Shown here: positions 17,396-24,907 of the stretch, piece by piece
How positions within the stretch are numbered: position 1 is the stretch's first letter
How the letters are laid out: each line of letters starts with the position of its first letter
DNA from: Bin87 sp034423575
GTDB lineage: Bacteria > Chloroflexota > Dehalococcoidia > Lucifugimonadales > UBA3495
NCBI GenBank assembly: GCA_034423575.1
Contig: DAOUIF010000022.1
Location: forward strand, 1 to 64,000
Reading direction: 5' to 3'
Length of the DNA: 64,000 bases
Translations under genes and position numbers: made by a program
Notes under the pieces: generated by a model
What the model was told of the DNA's origin: nothing
What the model saw: only the letters and a program-made list of their open reading frames with translations
Databases searched by the model: none

Positions 17396-18850
17396 ATGCC
17401 CGCCCGAACAGGAAAAGAATACATCGCCGGTCTCAGGGACCGTCCGCGGGAGGTGTGGATACGGGGTGAGCTGGTCAGAGATGTGACCACCCACCCTTAC
17501 TTTCGCAACGGGGTCCAATCGGTGGCCGCGCTCTACGACCTGCAGCACGACCCGGAGGTGGGGCGCGAAATGACCTTCACCACCCCCAGCACCGGAGACC
17601 AGGTCGGACTGTCTTTCATGATACCCAGGACTCATGAAGACCTGGAGCGGCGGCGCAACATGATGGCCCGCTGGGCATGGACCAGCTGCGGGATGATGGC
17701 CCGCACGCCGGACTTCCTGAACGTGGCGCTCACCGCCTGGGCCGCCGCCTCGGACTATTTCGCCCAGAACCGTGCCGAGTTCCAGAAAAACGTGCTGCGT
17801 TACCACGAGTTCATCCGGGAGAATGACGTTACGCTCACCCACACGCTGGTGAACCTGCAGCGGAGTCGCAGTCCGTCCACGGTGGACAACCTGACCGAGC
17901 AGGTCGCGTTGACCGTGACCAAAGAGAACGACGCGGGCATCGTGGTCCGGGGCAGCCGGATTCTCGCCACCCTGGGCCCGATATCCGACGAAATCGCCGT
18001 GTACCCGACCCGGACGCACCTGATCGGAGACGACGCCTGGCGCCAGGCGTTTTCCTTTTCAATCCCCTGCGACACTCCCGGCCTGAAGTTCCTGTGCCGG
18101 GAGAGTTTCGACTATGATCGTTCCCGCTTCGACCATCCCCTGGGGTCCCAGTTCGAAGAGATGGACGCGGTGGTGTTCTTCGACGACGTCCTAGTGCCGT
18201 GGGAGCGAGTGTTCCTTCTGGGCGACACGGAATTGTGCAACAACTACTCGGCCAGCACCCACGCCCTGGCCCACACCGGACACCAGGTCACCACTCGCCG
18301 GGTGGTGAAAACCGAGTTCGTCCTGGGCCTGCTTTCACTGATGGTCGAGACTCTGGGATCGACCGAGATACCCCAAGTTCAGGAGCGCATGGGCGAGGTG
18401 ATCGTTTACCTGGAAACCATGAAGGCTTTGCTGCGGGCCGCTGAGGCCGACGCCGAAGTCGACCGGTGGGGAGTGATGTGTCCGGCCATGGCGCCGTTCA
18501 ATGCGAGTCGCGGTCTGTTTCCCACGACCATCTACCCCAGGCTGGCCGAGATCGTGCAGCAGATGGGTTCCAGCAGCCTGATGGCGCTGCCGGCCGAAGC
18601 GGACTTTGACACGCCCATCGCCGCGGAGATCGAACGGTACATGTCCACCGACTCCGCCAGCGCCCGGGACCGGGCCAGGCTGTTCCACCTGGCTTGGGAC
18701 GTGGCGTGCAGCGCGTTCGGCGGGCGCCAAGTTCTGTACGAGCGTTTCTTCGGAGGCGACCCGGTGCGCAATGCGATGATGCTGTACAGCAACTACGACA
18801 AGGAGCCATCCAAGGCCCGGGTGCAGGAGTTCCTGGGTCGGAGCGGGTGA
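17396..18850 (+). CDS. 4-hydroxyphenylacetate 3-monooxygenase (HpaB) family protein 1
   Basis: A 484-residue FADH2-dependent monooxygenase-like protein. The ATG at 17396 follows AAGGGGG by 5 bases and gives the N-terminus MPARTGKEYIAGLRDRPREV, shared with the paralogue at 52319. Family hallmarks are GLSFMIPRTHEDLERRR, TRTPDF-like ARTPDFLNVALTAWA (about 101), ENDVTLTHTLVNLQRSR (about 142) and FDDVLVPWERVFLLGD (about 262). HpaB enzymes hydroxylate phenols; close relatives include the 4-hydroxybutyryl-CoA dehydratases, but the Cys/His cluster set of those was not recognised. No small flavin reductase (HpaC) is adjacent. Last gene of the 13.4-18.9 kb run, convergent with the aldo/keto reductase. 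Confidence 0.88.
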   Translation: MPARTGKEYIAGLRDRPREVWIRGELVRDVTTHPYFRNGVQSVAALYDLQHDPEVGREMTFTTPSTGDQVGLSFMIPRTHEDLERRRNMMARWAWTSCGMMARTPDFLNVALTAWAAASDYFAQNRAEFQKNVLRYHEFIRENDVTLTHTLVNLQRSRSPSTVDNLTEQVALTVTKENDAGIVVRGSRILATLGPISDEIAVYPTRTHLIGDDAWRQAFSFSIPCDTPGLKFLCRESFDYDRSRFDHPLGSQFEEMDAVVFFDDVLVPWERVFLLGDTELCNNYSASTHALAHTGHQVTTRRVVKTEFVLGLLSLMVETLGSTEIPQVQERMGEVIVYLETMKALLRAAEADAEVDRWGVMCPAMAPFNASRGLFPTTIYPRLAEIVQQMGSSSLMALPAEADFDTPIAAEIERYMSTDSASARDRARLFHLAWDVACSAFGGRQVLYERFFGGDPVRNAMMLYSNYDKEPSKARVQEFLGRSG

Positions 18851-18876
18851 GCCACTGCCAACTCCCTCTGAACGCC

Positions 18877-19689
18877 TCACAAACACCGCTCCGCCTCGGA
18901 ACGGATGTAGTCCCGGAACTGCTGGGGCAGCCCGGCGGCCTCGGCGGCTTGGGCGTTTTCCCGGATGCGCTCCGGGCGGGAGGTGGTAGGGATGACCGAA
19001 CTCACGCGGCGGTCAGAAATGACCCAGGCCAACAGCGCCTGGGCCCAGGTGTTGATGCCGTGGTCCCGCAGCGGCGCGAGGTCCGGCTGCTGCTTCAGGT
19101 CCAGGACGTAGCGGCCCTTCTGCAAGGGCTCCATCACCAGGACGCCGGTGCCCAGTTCCTCGGCCAGGGGCAGCAGTCCGTCTTCGACGTTCCGGTTCAG
19201 CACGTTGTAGGGGATCTGGACGGTGTCCATTCGACCTTGCCGCATGAGGTCCATGATGGTGGGATAGGCCTCGGGCACCATCGCAGACACGCCCACCATG
19301 CCGATCTTGCCTTCGCCCTTGAGTCGCTCCAGCGTGGGCAGGTGAGTCTGCCAGTCGATCATGTTATGGACCTGGAAGAGGTCGATATATTCGGTCTGCA
19401 GCAGTTCGAAGGAACGGGCAATTTGGGCCTCGCCAGCCTCCTTCCCCTCGGTGCGCACCTTGGTGGCAATGTAGAACCGGTCCCGACGGTCCTCCGTGAT
19501 CTCGCCCAGGACCTGCTCGGCGTGGCCGTACCAGGCGGCGGTGTCGATCAGATTGACGTCGTTGTCCAGGCAGTTGTCCACGATCTGCCTTCGGACAGCG
19601 ATCTCATCGTCGTCGGTGACGTCGAAAGTTCGAAGCGTTCCCAGCCCAATGACTGAAACGTCCAGGTTGCCAAGTTTGCGGTATTCCAT
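18877..19689 (-). CDS. Aldo/keto reductase
   Basis: A 270-residue NAD(P)H-dependent (beta/alpha)8 barrel reductase. The start at 19689 (MEYRKLGNLDVSVIGLGT) is the family's standard N-terminus; the 37 codons upstream look non-coding and overlap a repeat. The catalytic tetrad is visible as Asp in NLIDTAAWYG, Tyr in the same segment (WYGHAE), Lys in YIATKVRTEG and His in LFQVHNMIDW (equivalent to the usual DS.H). NADP-site residues lie in SSVIPTTSRPERIRENA. C-terminal loops are short, as in the bacterial AKR families that reduce aldehydes of unknown identity. It is divergent from the HAD phosphatase. Confidence 0.9.
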   Translation of the reverse strand: MEYRKLGNLDVSVIGLGTLRTFDVTDDDEIAVRRQIVDNCLDNDVNLIDTAAWYGHAEQVLGEITEDRRDRFYIATKVRTEGKEAGEAQIARSFELLQTEYIDLFQVHNMIDWQTHLPTLERLKGEGKIGMVGVSAMVPEAYPTIMDLMRQGRMDTVQIPYNVLNRNVEDGLLPLAEELGTGVLVMEPLQKGRYVLDLKQQPDLAPLRDHGINTWAQALLAWVISDRRVSSVIPTTSRPERIRENAQAAEAAGLPQQFRDYIRSEAERCL

Positions 19690-19748
19690 CTTTGTTGACC
19701 TCGCCCAAGTGCCTGCTGCACACATGAAAATGGGGGACGCGCGGGATT

Positions 19749-19791
19749 TGTCCCCAGCGGTTGTACCACTTGCCATGCTAGTCCGGCCAGT
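19749..19791. repeat. About 42-bp repeat containing TTGTACCAC (copy 2)
   Basis: CCCCAGCGGTTGTACCACTT and the following bases match 11166-11206. It lies in the 203-base divergent region between the aldo/keto reductase and the HAD gene; no integrase is near this copy. Confidence 0.6.
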
Positions 19792-19892
19792 CCCGAGCAT
19801 GCCTCAGGGCACGGTATAACTGGCCGCTCCCGATCTTGCCGGATTGCAAGATTAGGTGTATTCCCGCGAAACGAACCGAAGGTGAACGAGCC

Positions 19893-20729
19893 ATGGCCCA
19901 AACGACCACGCTGGATGAATTGATCGGCAAGTTCGAGGTGCTCCTGTTCGATTCCGACGGTGTCCTGGCCCGGTGGCCCGGCGCCGTTCCGGGAGCTCCC
20001 CAAGCCATTGACCGACTGAATTCGCTGAACAAGCCCTATTTCGTCCTGACCAACGATGCCTCCGCGCTCCCTGAGACCCGCGCTGCTCGGTACCAGAAAC
20101 TGGGGTTGGACATTGATGCCAGCCGAATCATAACCGCAGGGTCCCTGCTGACCGGCCATTTCTCAGAACTTGGCATGACCGGTTCGAGATGCGTCGTGTT
20201 GGGAACGGAAGACAGTGCACACTACGTACGAGCGGCCGGTGGGGAGGTGGTTTCGTTTGAGGACAATTTCGATGTGCTGGTGATCGCCGACCAATTGGGC
20301 TTCCCGTTCCTGGAGGCTACGGGGGCGGTTTTGACGAACTTGTTGGGGAAGATAGATCGGGGAGAAACGCCCCACCTCGCGCTGCCGAACCCGGACGTGA
20401 TGTATCCGGAAGGTGATGGCTACGGCTTCGCCAGCGGCGCGGTGGCGTTGATGTTCGAGGCCGCCATGGCGCTCCGGTATCCCGGCCGAACCGACCTTGT
20501 GTTCACCCGGTTGGGCAAGCCCCACCCCGCCATGTTCGAAGAAGCGTTCCGTCGCTCCGGAACCCGCGATGCGGTGATGATCGGAGATACGCCGGGCACC
20601 GACATCAGGGGAGCCAATCACGTGGGGATAGCATCGGTGCTGATGGGAACTGGGGTCGCGATTGCCGATGCGTCCATGCTCCCGGAGACGGACAGACCTA
20701 CATACCTGATGGCGTCGCTTGTGTCCTGA
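19893..20729 (+). CDS. HAD-superfamily IIA phosphatase (NagD-like)
   Basis: A 278-residue HAD hydrolase. Motif I is LLFDSDGVLARW (nucleophile Asp and acid/base Asp at about 24-26), motif II is VLTNDASALPE, motif III is TRLGKPHPAMFEEAF and motif IV is VMIGDTPGTDIRGA. The large alpha/beta cap between motifs II and III and the pattern 'GKP.P.MFEEA' mark it as subfamily IIA, the group of NagD and p-nitrophenyl phosphatases that remove phosphate from small metabolites. The start at 19893 follows GAACGAGCC and gives MAQTTTLDELIGKFE; an upstream ATG at 19836 is less likely. Single gene. Confidence 0.9.
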   Translation: MAQTTTLDELIGKFEVLLFDSDGVLARWPGAVPGAPQAIDRLNSLNKPYFVLTNDASALPETRAARYQKLGLDIDASRIITAGSLLTGHFSELGMTGSRCVVLGTEDSAHYVRAAGGEVVSFEDNFDVLVIADQLGFPFLEATGAVLTNLLGKIDRGETPHLALPNPDVMYPEGDGYGFASGAVALMFEAAMALRYPGRTDLVFTRLGKPHPAMFEEAFRRSGTRDAVMIGDTPGTDIRGANHVGIASVLMGTGVAIADASMLPETDRPTYLMASLVS

Positions 20730-20845
20730 CCGGGCGGCCCAGCAAAAGCACCGAATGGCAGTAGACGTCACACGCACCCTTTTTCTTTATTGGGTGGAAC
20801 GGCGCGACGTGGTGTCCACGTTACCTGAAACACGGTACCCACCAG

Positions 20846-20905
20846 CAACGAGATTGCGGGCGGAGTTCCGCAATCACAGTTTGACGCAAAGGGAGTACGC
20901 GTGAG
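20846..20905. repeat. Dispersed TCATTGCGAG-type repeat, degenerate copy 3
   Basis: CAACGAGATTGCGGGCGG, then GAGTTCCGCAATCACAGTTT and the outer arm GTACGCGTGAG. It marks the left end of duplication copy 2 and corresponds to the partial repeat at 8759-8795 in copy 1. Confidence 0.6.
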
Positions 20906-20986
20906 ACGCAACCGGCTCTGGACGACCACGCGCCAGCGGGGTATCTTGCAGGCTGCTACCCCCACTCGTATCGAGGTGTCGGCAAC

Positions 20987-21166
20987 ATGAGCCAGGGCAA
21001 CGACTTGGAGCGGATCTACCAGGAGCTGCGCCGGAGAGCGGTCGCCCAGTTCGGTGAGGACCGCGCCGTGGAACTGGATTCGTACCTGCGCACCGCGGCC
21101 GAGCAGGTATTCGACGTTGAGAACGCCGAGGTCCACCCGGACCTGGAGCCATTGAACCAGGAGTAA
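20987..21166 (+). CDS. 59-residue amidase companion protein
   Basis: A short gene: ATG at 20987, stop TAA at 21164-21166. The product is acidic and probably two-helical, with segments MSQGNDLERIYQELRRRA, GEDRAVELDSYLRTAAEQV and NAEVHPDLEPLNQE. It lies 200 bases upstream of amidase copy 2 on the same strand, separated from it by a dispersed repeat. Small helical partners precede some amidases (GatC with GatA; AtzG-type with AtzE), and the position suggests a similar assembly or stabilising role; no sequence signature proves it. The homologous DNA in front of amidase copy 1 is frameshifted, so only this copy can make the protein. Coding is supported by the conservation of in-frame blocks between the copies. 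Confidence 0.6.
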   Translation: MSQGNDLERIYQELRRRAVAQFGEDRAVELDSYLRTAAEQVFDVENAEVHPDLEPLNQE

Positions 21167-21189
21167 CCGCAACCCGACCCCGAGCCTGA

Positions 21190-21303
21190 TGCGTAACCAG
21201 TCTGTCATCGCGAGGAGCGCGGCGACGCGGCGATCTCGTTGGTGCAGGGGACACCGCTACTCCTACGAGATTGCCGCGCTGCGCTCGCAATGACAGTTTG
21301 ATC
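21190..21303. repeat. Dispersed TCATTGCGAG-type inverted repeat, copy 4
   Basis: GTAACCAGTCTGTCATCGCG...CTCGCAATGACAGTTTGA with GCGATCTCGTT...ACGAGATTGCCGC in the middle. Its absence at the homologous place in copy 1 shows that it inserted after the duplication, or was lost there. Confidence 0.8.
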
Positions 21304-21366
21304 TTTAGACCGTACCTGCGAATGTTGAACCTAAAGCGGCGCGGATGCCGCCTGCATCGAGGTTGA

Positions 21367-22725
21367 ATGATGCCTGAACTCCACGAGCTTTCGGTGGCGG
21401 AAGCCGCCGCGCAGATCCGCGAAGGAACCCTGTCGCCCGTGGCGCTGGCCGAGTCGCTGCTGGCGCGCATCGACGCGCTGGACGGCGACCTGCAGGCCTG
21501 GGTCACCATCGACCGGGACGCGGTGCTGTCCGCAGCGCGGGAGCGGGAGGCGGAGGTGCAGCGGGGCGAGCCGCTCGGTCTGATCCACGGCGTGCCTGTG
21601 GGTCTGAAGGACATTTTCTACACCGAGGCTATGCTCACCGCCTGCGGGTCGAAGGTGTACGCCGATTTCGTGCCGGAATTCGACGCCACATCGGTGGCCA
21701 ACATCAAGGCGGCCGGTGGCATCATCCTGGGCAAGGCGGTCACCACCGAGTTCGCCTCTTCCGACCCCTCGCCGACGCGCAACCCGTGGAACCTGGAGCA
21801 CACTCCGGGCGGGTCCAGCAGCGGGTCGTCAGCGGCGGTGGCGGCGCGGATGGTTCCGGCGGCGCTGGGATCGCAGACCGGCGGGTCCACTTGCCGGCCG
21901 GCAGCCTACAACGGCATCGTCGGCGTGAAGCCCACCTACGGGCGCATCTCCCGGTACGGGGTGGCCCCGTTGAGCTGGTCGCTGGACCACGTGGGTATCC
22001 TGACCCGCACGGTGGAGGATGCGGCGCTGATGCTGACCGTACTCAGCGGCGCGGACGACCACGACCCCGGCAGCCTGCGCGAAGCGGTGCCCGACTTCAG
22101 CGCGCAGATGGCGGAGCATGACCGGCCCCCGCGCATCGGGCTGGTGCGGCAGTACTACCAGGACTACGCCACCCCGGAGATGTGGGCGCACACCGAAGCC
22201 GTTGCCAATCAGCTGGCGGAGGCAGGTGCGGAGGTCGAGGAGATCCCGCTGCCGGACAGCTTCGCTCACGTGCACAGGTTCCAGCGCATCGTGTCGAACG
22301 TCGAGTGCGCGGCAATCCACGAGGCCAATCACCGCGTCCGCGCCGCCGACTACGGCCCGCGCATCCGCGCCGGCATGGAGATGGGCATGATCATGCCCAC
22401 GTCGGCGTACCTGAAGGCGCAGCGGCTACGGCGACAGTTCCGCGCCGACTTCAGCGAGATGGTCGGCAAGGTTGATGTCGTCATGACGCCGGCGATGCCT
22501 GCGCCGGCTCCCCGGGACCTGAACACCACCGGCGATGCGGCGTTCCAGGTGCCGTGGTCAGCCTCCGGGTTGCCCACGGTGGTGGTCTCGACGGGCCTGA
22601 GCGAGCTGGGGATGCCCATGGCGGTGCAGTTCGGAGGGCCGTGGGCGCAGGAGGGCCGGGTCCTGGGCGCGGCGCAGTGGTGCGAGCGGATTGCCGGGCT
22701 GAACCAGGCGCCGCCGATCGGTTGA
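21367..22725 (+). CDS. Amidase signature family hydrolase, copy 2
   Basis: A 452-residue paralogue of the amidase at 9158, with the same triad (K81, S150, S174) and the same two adjacent ATG starts. Of the 24 residues I count as different, 11 lie in the stretch about 300-341 (SFAHVHRFQRIVSNVE here against SFALAHGYHGIVSGVE there, and R/G before MEMG). In amidase-signature enzymes the region after the catalytic core helps to shape the substrate pocket, so the copies may have different amide preferences; that is inference. It keeps an intact upstream 59-residue partner. Its stop codon TGA is overlapped by the -35 box of the promoter for the riboswitch transcript. Confidence 0.9.
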   Translation: MMPELHELSVAEAAAQIREGTLSPVALAESLLARIDALDGDLQAWVTIDRDAVLSAAREREAEVQRGEPLGLIHGVPVGLKDIFYTEAMLTACGSKVYADFVPEFDATSVANIKAAGGIILGKAVTTEFASSDPSPTRNPWNLEHTPGGSSSGSSAAVAARMVPAALGSQTGGSTCRPAAYNGIVGVKPTYGRISRYGVAPLSWSLDHVGILTRTVEDAALMLTVLSGADDHDPGSLREAVPDFSAQMAEHDRPPRIGLVRQYYQDYATPEMWAHTEAVANQLAEAGAEVEEIPLPDSFAHVHRFQRIVSNVECAAIHEANHRVRAADYGPRIRAGMEMGMIMPTSAYLKAQRLRRQFRADFSEMVGKVDVVMTPAMPAPAPRDLNTTGDAAFQVPWSASGLPTVVVSTGLSELGMPMAVQFGGPWAQEGRVLGAAQWCERIAGLNQAPPIG

Positions 22726-22750
22726 CAACCCTCCAGCCCTTGAATATGAT
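22722..22750 (+). promoter_or_regulatory. Sigma70-type promoter for the cobalamin-riboswitch transcript
   Basis: TTGACA (22722-22727), a 17-base spacer and TATGAT (22745-22750). The -35 box is a consensus match and overlaps the stop codon of amidase copy 2. Transcription should begin near 22757, about 30 bases before the riboswitch core. Confidence 0.75.
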
Positions 22751-22789
22751 CTGAGCCATCAATGGCCCATTAACAATCGAATAGCACCC

Positions 22790-22970
22790 CCGGCGCACCA
22801 TTACGGTTTAATAGGGAAGGCGGTGAGAAGCCGCCGCGGTTGCGCCACTGTAAGCGGGGAGTCGACCGACGAAAGCCACTGTCCACCAAGGTGTATGGGA
22901 AGGTGTCGGTCAGGCGCTGATCCGCGAGCCAGGAGACCTGCCCGGGAAGGTGGAGCACTACTCTGCGCCA
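22790..22970 (+). promoter_or_regulatory. Cobalamin (B12) riboswitch
   Basis: All conserved blocks of the class are in order: ATAGGGAAGGCGGTGAGAAG (22811-22830; the GGGAA..GGTG..A region), GCGCCACTGTAAGCGGGG (22842-22859), AGCCACTG (22874-22881), TATGGGAAGG (22894-22903) and the B12 box GAGCCAGGAGACCTGCC (22926-22942). The GGCGCA near 22791 and TGCGCC near 22964 can close a P1 helix. Binding of an adenosyl- or other cobalamin normally represses. An intrinsic terminator follows at 23041-23069, well before the first gene, so control is likely by transcription termination. Confidence 0.92.
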
Positions 22971-23040
22971 TACAGAGATAGGCCCATCGGGTTCCCCGTT
23001 ACATAGGACAGGAAATCCCGAGGCTAACCAGCAATTTCGA

Positions 23041-23069
23041 CCCCGGCAGAGTAGATGCCGGGGTTTTTT
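23041..23069 (+). terminator. Riboswitch expression-platform terminator
   Basis: CCCCGGCA (23041-23048) and TGCCGGGG (23056-23063), a perfect 8-bp stem with a 7-base loop, followed by six U. It lies between the riboswitch and the solute-binding protein gene, whose ATG is at 23183, so it must be read through for expression. Confidence 0.85.
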
Positions 23070-23182
23070 GTTGCCTCACCCGAGACTACTCCGTCCGGCA
23101 GGTCCCAAACCGTCCCGGCGTCGCTCATTGCCCAACCAGGACGCGAGTCTGATCAACAGCACACCGCGAAAGGAGCAGCACG

Positions 23183-24883
23183 ATGAGACCTACCGGACGA
23201 TTCTTCACTTTAATCCTGGCGGCCGCAACCTTATGGATTCTGGCCTGTGGCGGCGCTCAACAACCCGCCGCGGCGCCCCAATCCGCCGCCGCGGCTCCCA
23301 CTGCGCCGGCCGCGACCGCGGCGCCCCAGGCCACGGCTCAACCCACGCCCGCGCCCACCGCGGCGATGCAGAGTGAGCCGGTGGAACTGCGGGTGGGCTC
23401 CGTCGCGGACACCTACCGAAATGACCCAAATGACATGAGCCGACTGAACATCGCCATGTTCCCCCTCAACACGAACATGTTCGACCAACTGGTGCTGGTG
23501 AACCACGATTTCCAGCTGGAGCCGATGCTGGCGGAATCATGGGAGTACGTCCAGGAGACGGGCTCCTGGCGTTTTCATCTGCGGGAAGACGTGGCGTTTC
23601 ATGACGGCCAGCCATTCACCGCCGACGCCATCGTCAATATGGTGGCGACGTTCTGGTCCCAGGGCGCGGCCGGAAACCGGCTGAGGATCAACGAGAGTTC
23701 GGCCTCCGCAGTGGATGAATACACCGTGGACATAACGCCCATCAGGCCGCACCTGAGGCTGCCCGAGGATCTGGCTCACTCGTCCTACGGCATACGTGCT
23801 CCGGGCACCAATCCGCTTGACGGAGTCCACATAGGCTCCGGCCCATTCGAATTCGTCGAGTACGTCAAGGACGATCACATTACGGGCGGAAAAAACGGCG
23901 AATACTGGGGCGCGGTTCCGCGAGTTGACCAGATCGAATTTCGCTTCATGCCGGACCCCAATACGCGCATCCTGGCGCTCCAGGCCGGCGATGTGGACGT
24001 GATCTTTGATGTGCCACCCGAAGCCACGTCGCTGCTGGAAGGTTTGGACGACATCCAAGTACTGCCCACCGGCGTCAGCGCCAGCCAGTACATCATGGTG
24101 CTGCTCACGGGAGAAGAGCCGTATGTTCTGACCCAGGACATCATGGTACGGGAAGCCCTGGGCTACGCCATTGACCGTGAGGCAATCCTGGAAGTTTCGT
24201 TCGACGGCTATGCCGAGGCAAGCCAGCTCTTCAGCCCTCCAGGGGTTTTGGGACAGTATGCGGACCGCATCGTGGGTTATGAATACGATCCCGATCGGGC
24301 CCGGTCTCTGCTGGCGGAGGCCGGATGGACGACACCGGAGGGTGAGGACATCAGGCAAAAGGATGGACGTGACCTATCCCTGGAATTTATCAACGGGTTT
24401 CCCGCCGGACCAGAGAATGGACAGACCGCGGAGATCATCCAGGCCCAACTGAGAGAGGTCGGCATTGACCTCAAGGTCACCAACGTCCCCGACAACGCGA
24501 CCTACTCGAGCCTGCTCAAGGACAAGCAGGGGGACCTGTTCCTGGAGATCGGGAACCAGAACAGCCCCTCGCCGTGTTTCCTGGCCGGTCTCTTTTACAG
24601 CCGCTACGAGACGCCCGGATCCTATGCCCGGGGTTTTGCTCCCGGTCCCCTGGGCTGGCCGCAGTATGACGACGCAATCGACGGATGCAATAGCGCTCTC
24701 ACTACCCAAGAGGCCGCGATGCACCGGGCCGACGCCATCAGCGTCGTGGTGGATGAGTCGAGGTCATTGATCCCTCTGGTGGGCATCACGCGAATCTACG
24801 CGGCGCGCGACTACGTGCAGGACTTCGATCCGCACCCGGTGCGACTGCACGTGCGATGGGAGTCTCTCACGGCCGATCGTTAA
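23183..24883 (+). CDS. Family 5 extracellular solute-binding lipoprotein of an ABC importer
   Basis: A 566-residue lipoprotein: signal MRPTGRFFTLILAAATLW with lipidation at Cys22 (ILAC), then a low-complexity Ala/Pro/Thr spacer to about residue 60. The SBP_bac_5 domain follows, with LEPMLAESWEYV, WRFHLREDVAFHDGQPFTAD (about 131-150, the family signature) and REALGYAIDREAILEVSFDG. Relatives bind peptides (DppA, OppA), nickel chelates (NikA) or other ligands outside the membrane. AAAGGAGCAGCACG supplies a ribosome site. It is the first gene after a cobalamin riboswitch, followed by two permeases. That regulation points to a corrinoid, cobalt/nickel complex or a corrin-pathway nutrient as cargo rather than a plain peptide, by inference. 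Confidence 0.9.
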   Translation: MRPTGRFFTLILAAATLWILACGGAQQPAAAPQSAAAAPTAPAATAAPQATAQPTPAPTAAMQSEPVELRVGSVADTYRNDPNDMSRLNIAMFPLNTNMFDQLVLVNHDFQLEPMLAESWEYVQETGSWRFHLREDVAFHDGQPFTADAIVNMVATFWSQGAAGNRLRINESSASAVDEYTVDITPIRPHLRLPEDLAHSSYGIRAPGTNPLDGVHIGSGPFEFVEYVKDDHITGGKNGEYWGAVPRVDQIEFRFMPDPNTRILALQAGDVDVIFDVPPEATSLLEGLDDIQVLPTGVSASQYIMVLLTGEEPYVLTQDIMVREALGYAIDREAILEVSFDGYAEASQLFSPPGVLGQYADRIVGYEYDPDRARSLLAEAGWTTPEGEDIRQKDGRDLSLEFINGFPAGPENGQTAEIIQAQLREVGIDLKVTNVPDNATYSSLLKDKQGDLFLEIGNQNSPSPCFLAGLFYSRYETPGSYARGFAPGPLGWPQYDDAIDGCNSALTTQEAAMHRADAISVVVDESRSLIPLVGITRIYAARDYVQDFDPHPVRLHVRWESLTADR

Positions 24884-24907
24884 CTGCCCGGGGCCAGCGG
24901 GGAGCGA

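Larger units (their letters stand above)
20846..22725 (+). repeat. Segmental duplication, copy 2 (partner 8755-10516)
   Basis: See 8755-10516. This copy retains the intact small companion gene and has gained a dispersed repeat at 21190-21303. Confidence 0.85.

Noticed and set aside
17396..18850. 4-hydroxybutyryl-CoA dehydratase function for the HpaB-like proteins
   Set aside because: The iron-sulfur cluster Cys/His residues of that enzyme were not recognised in either paralogue.
20841..21303. Possible CRISPR array from several similar repeats
   Set aside because: Copies are inverted-repeat elements at irregular distances without spacers; there is no array of regular direct repeats and no cas gene in the window.
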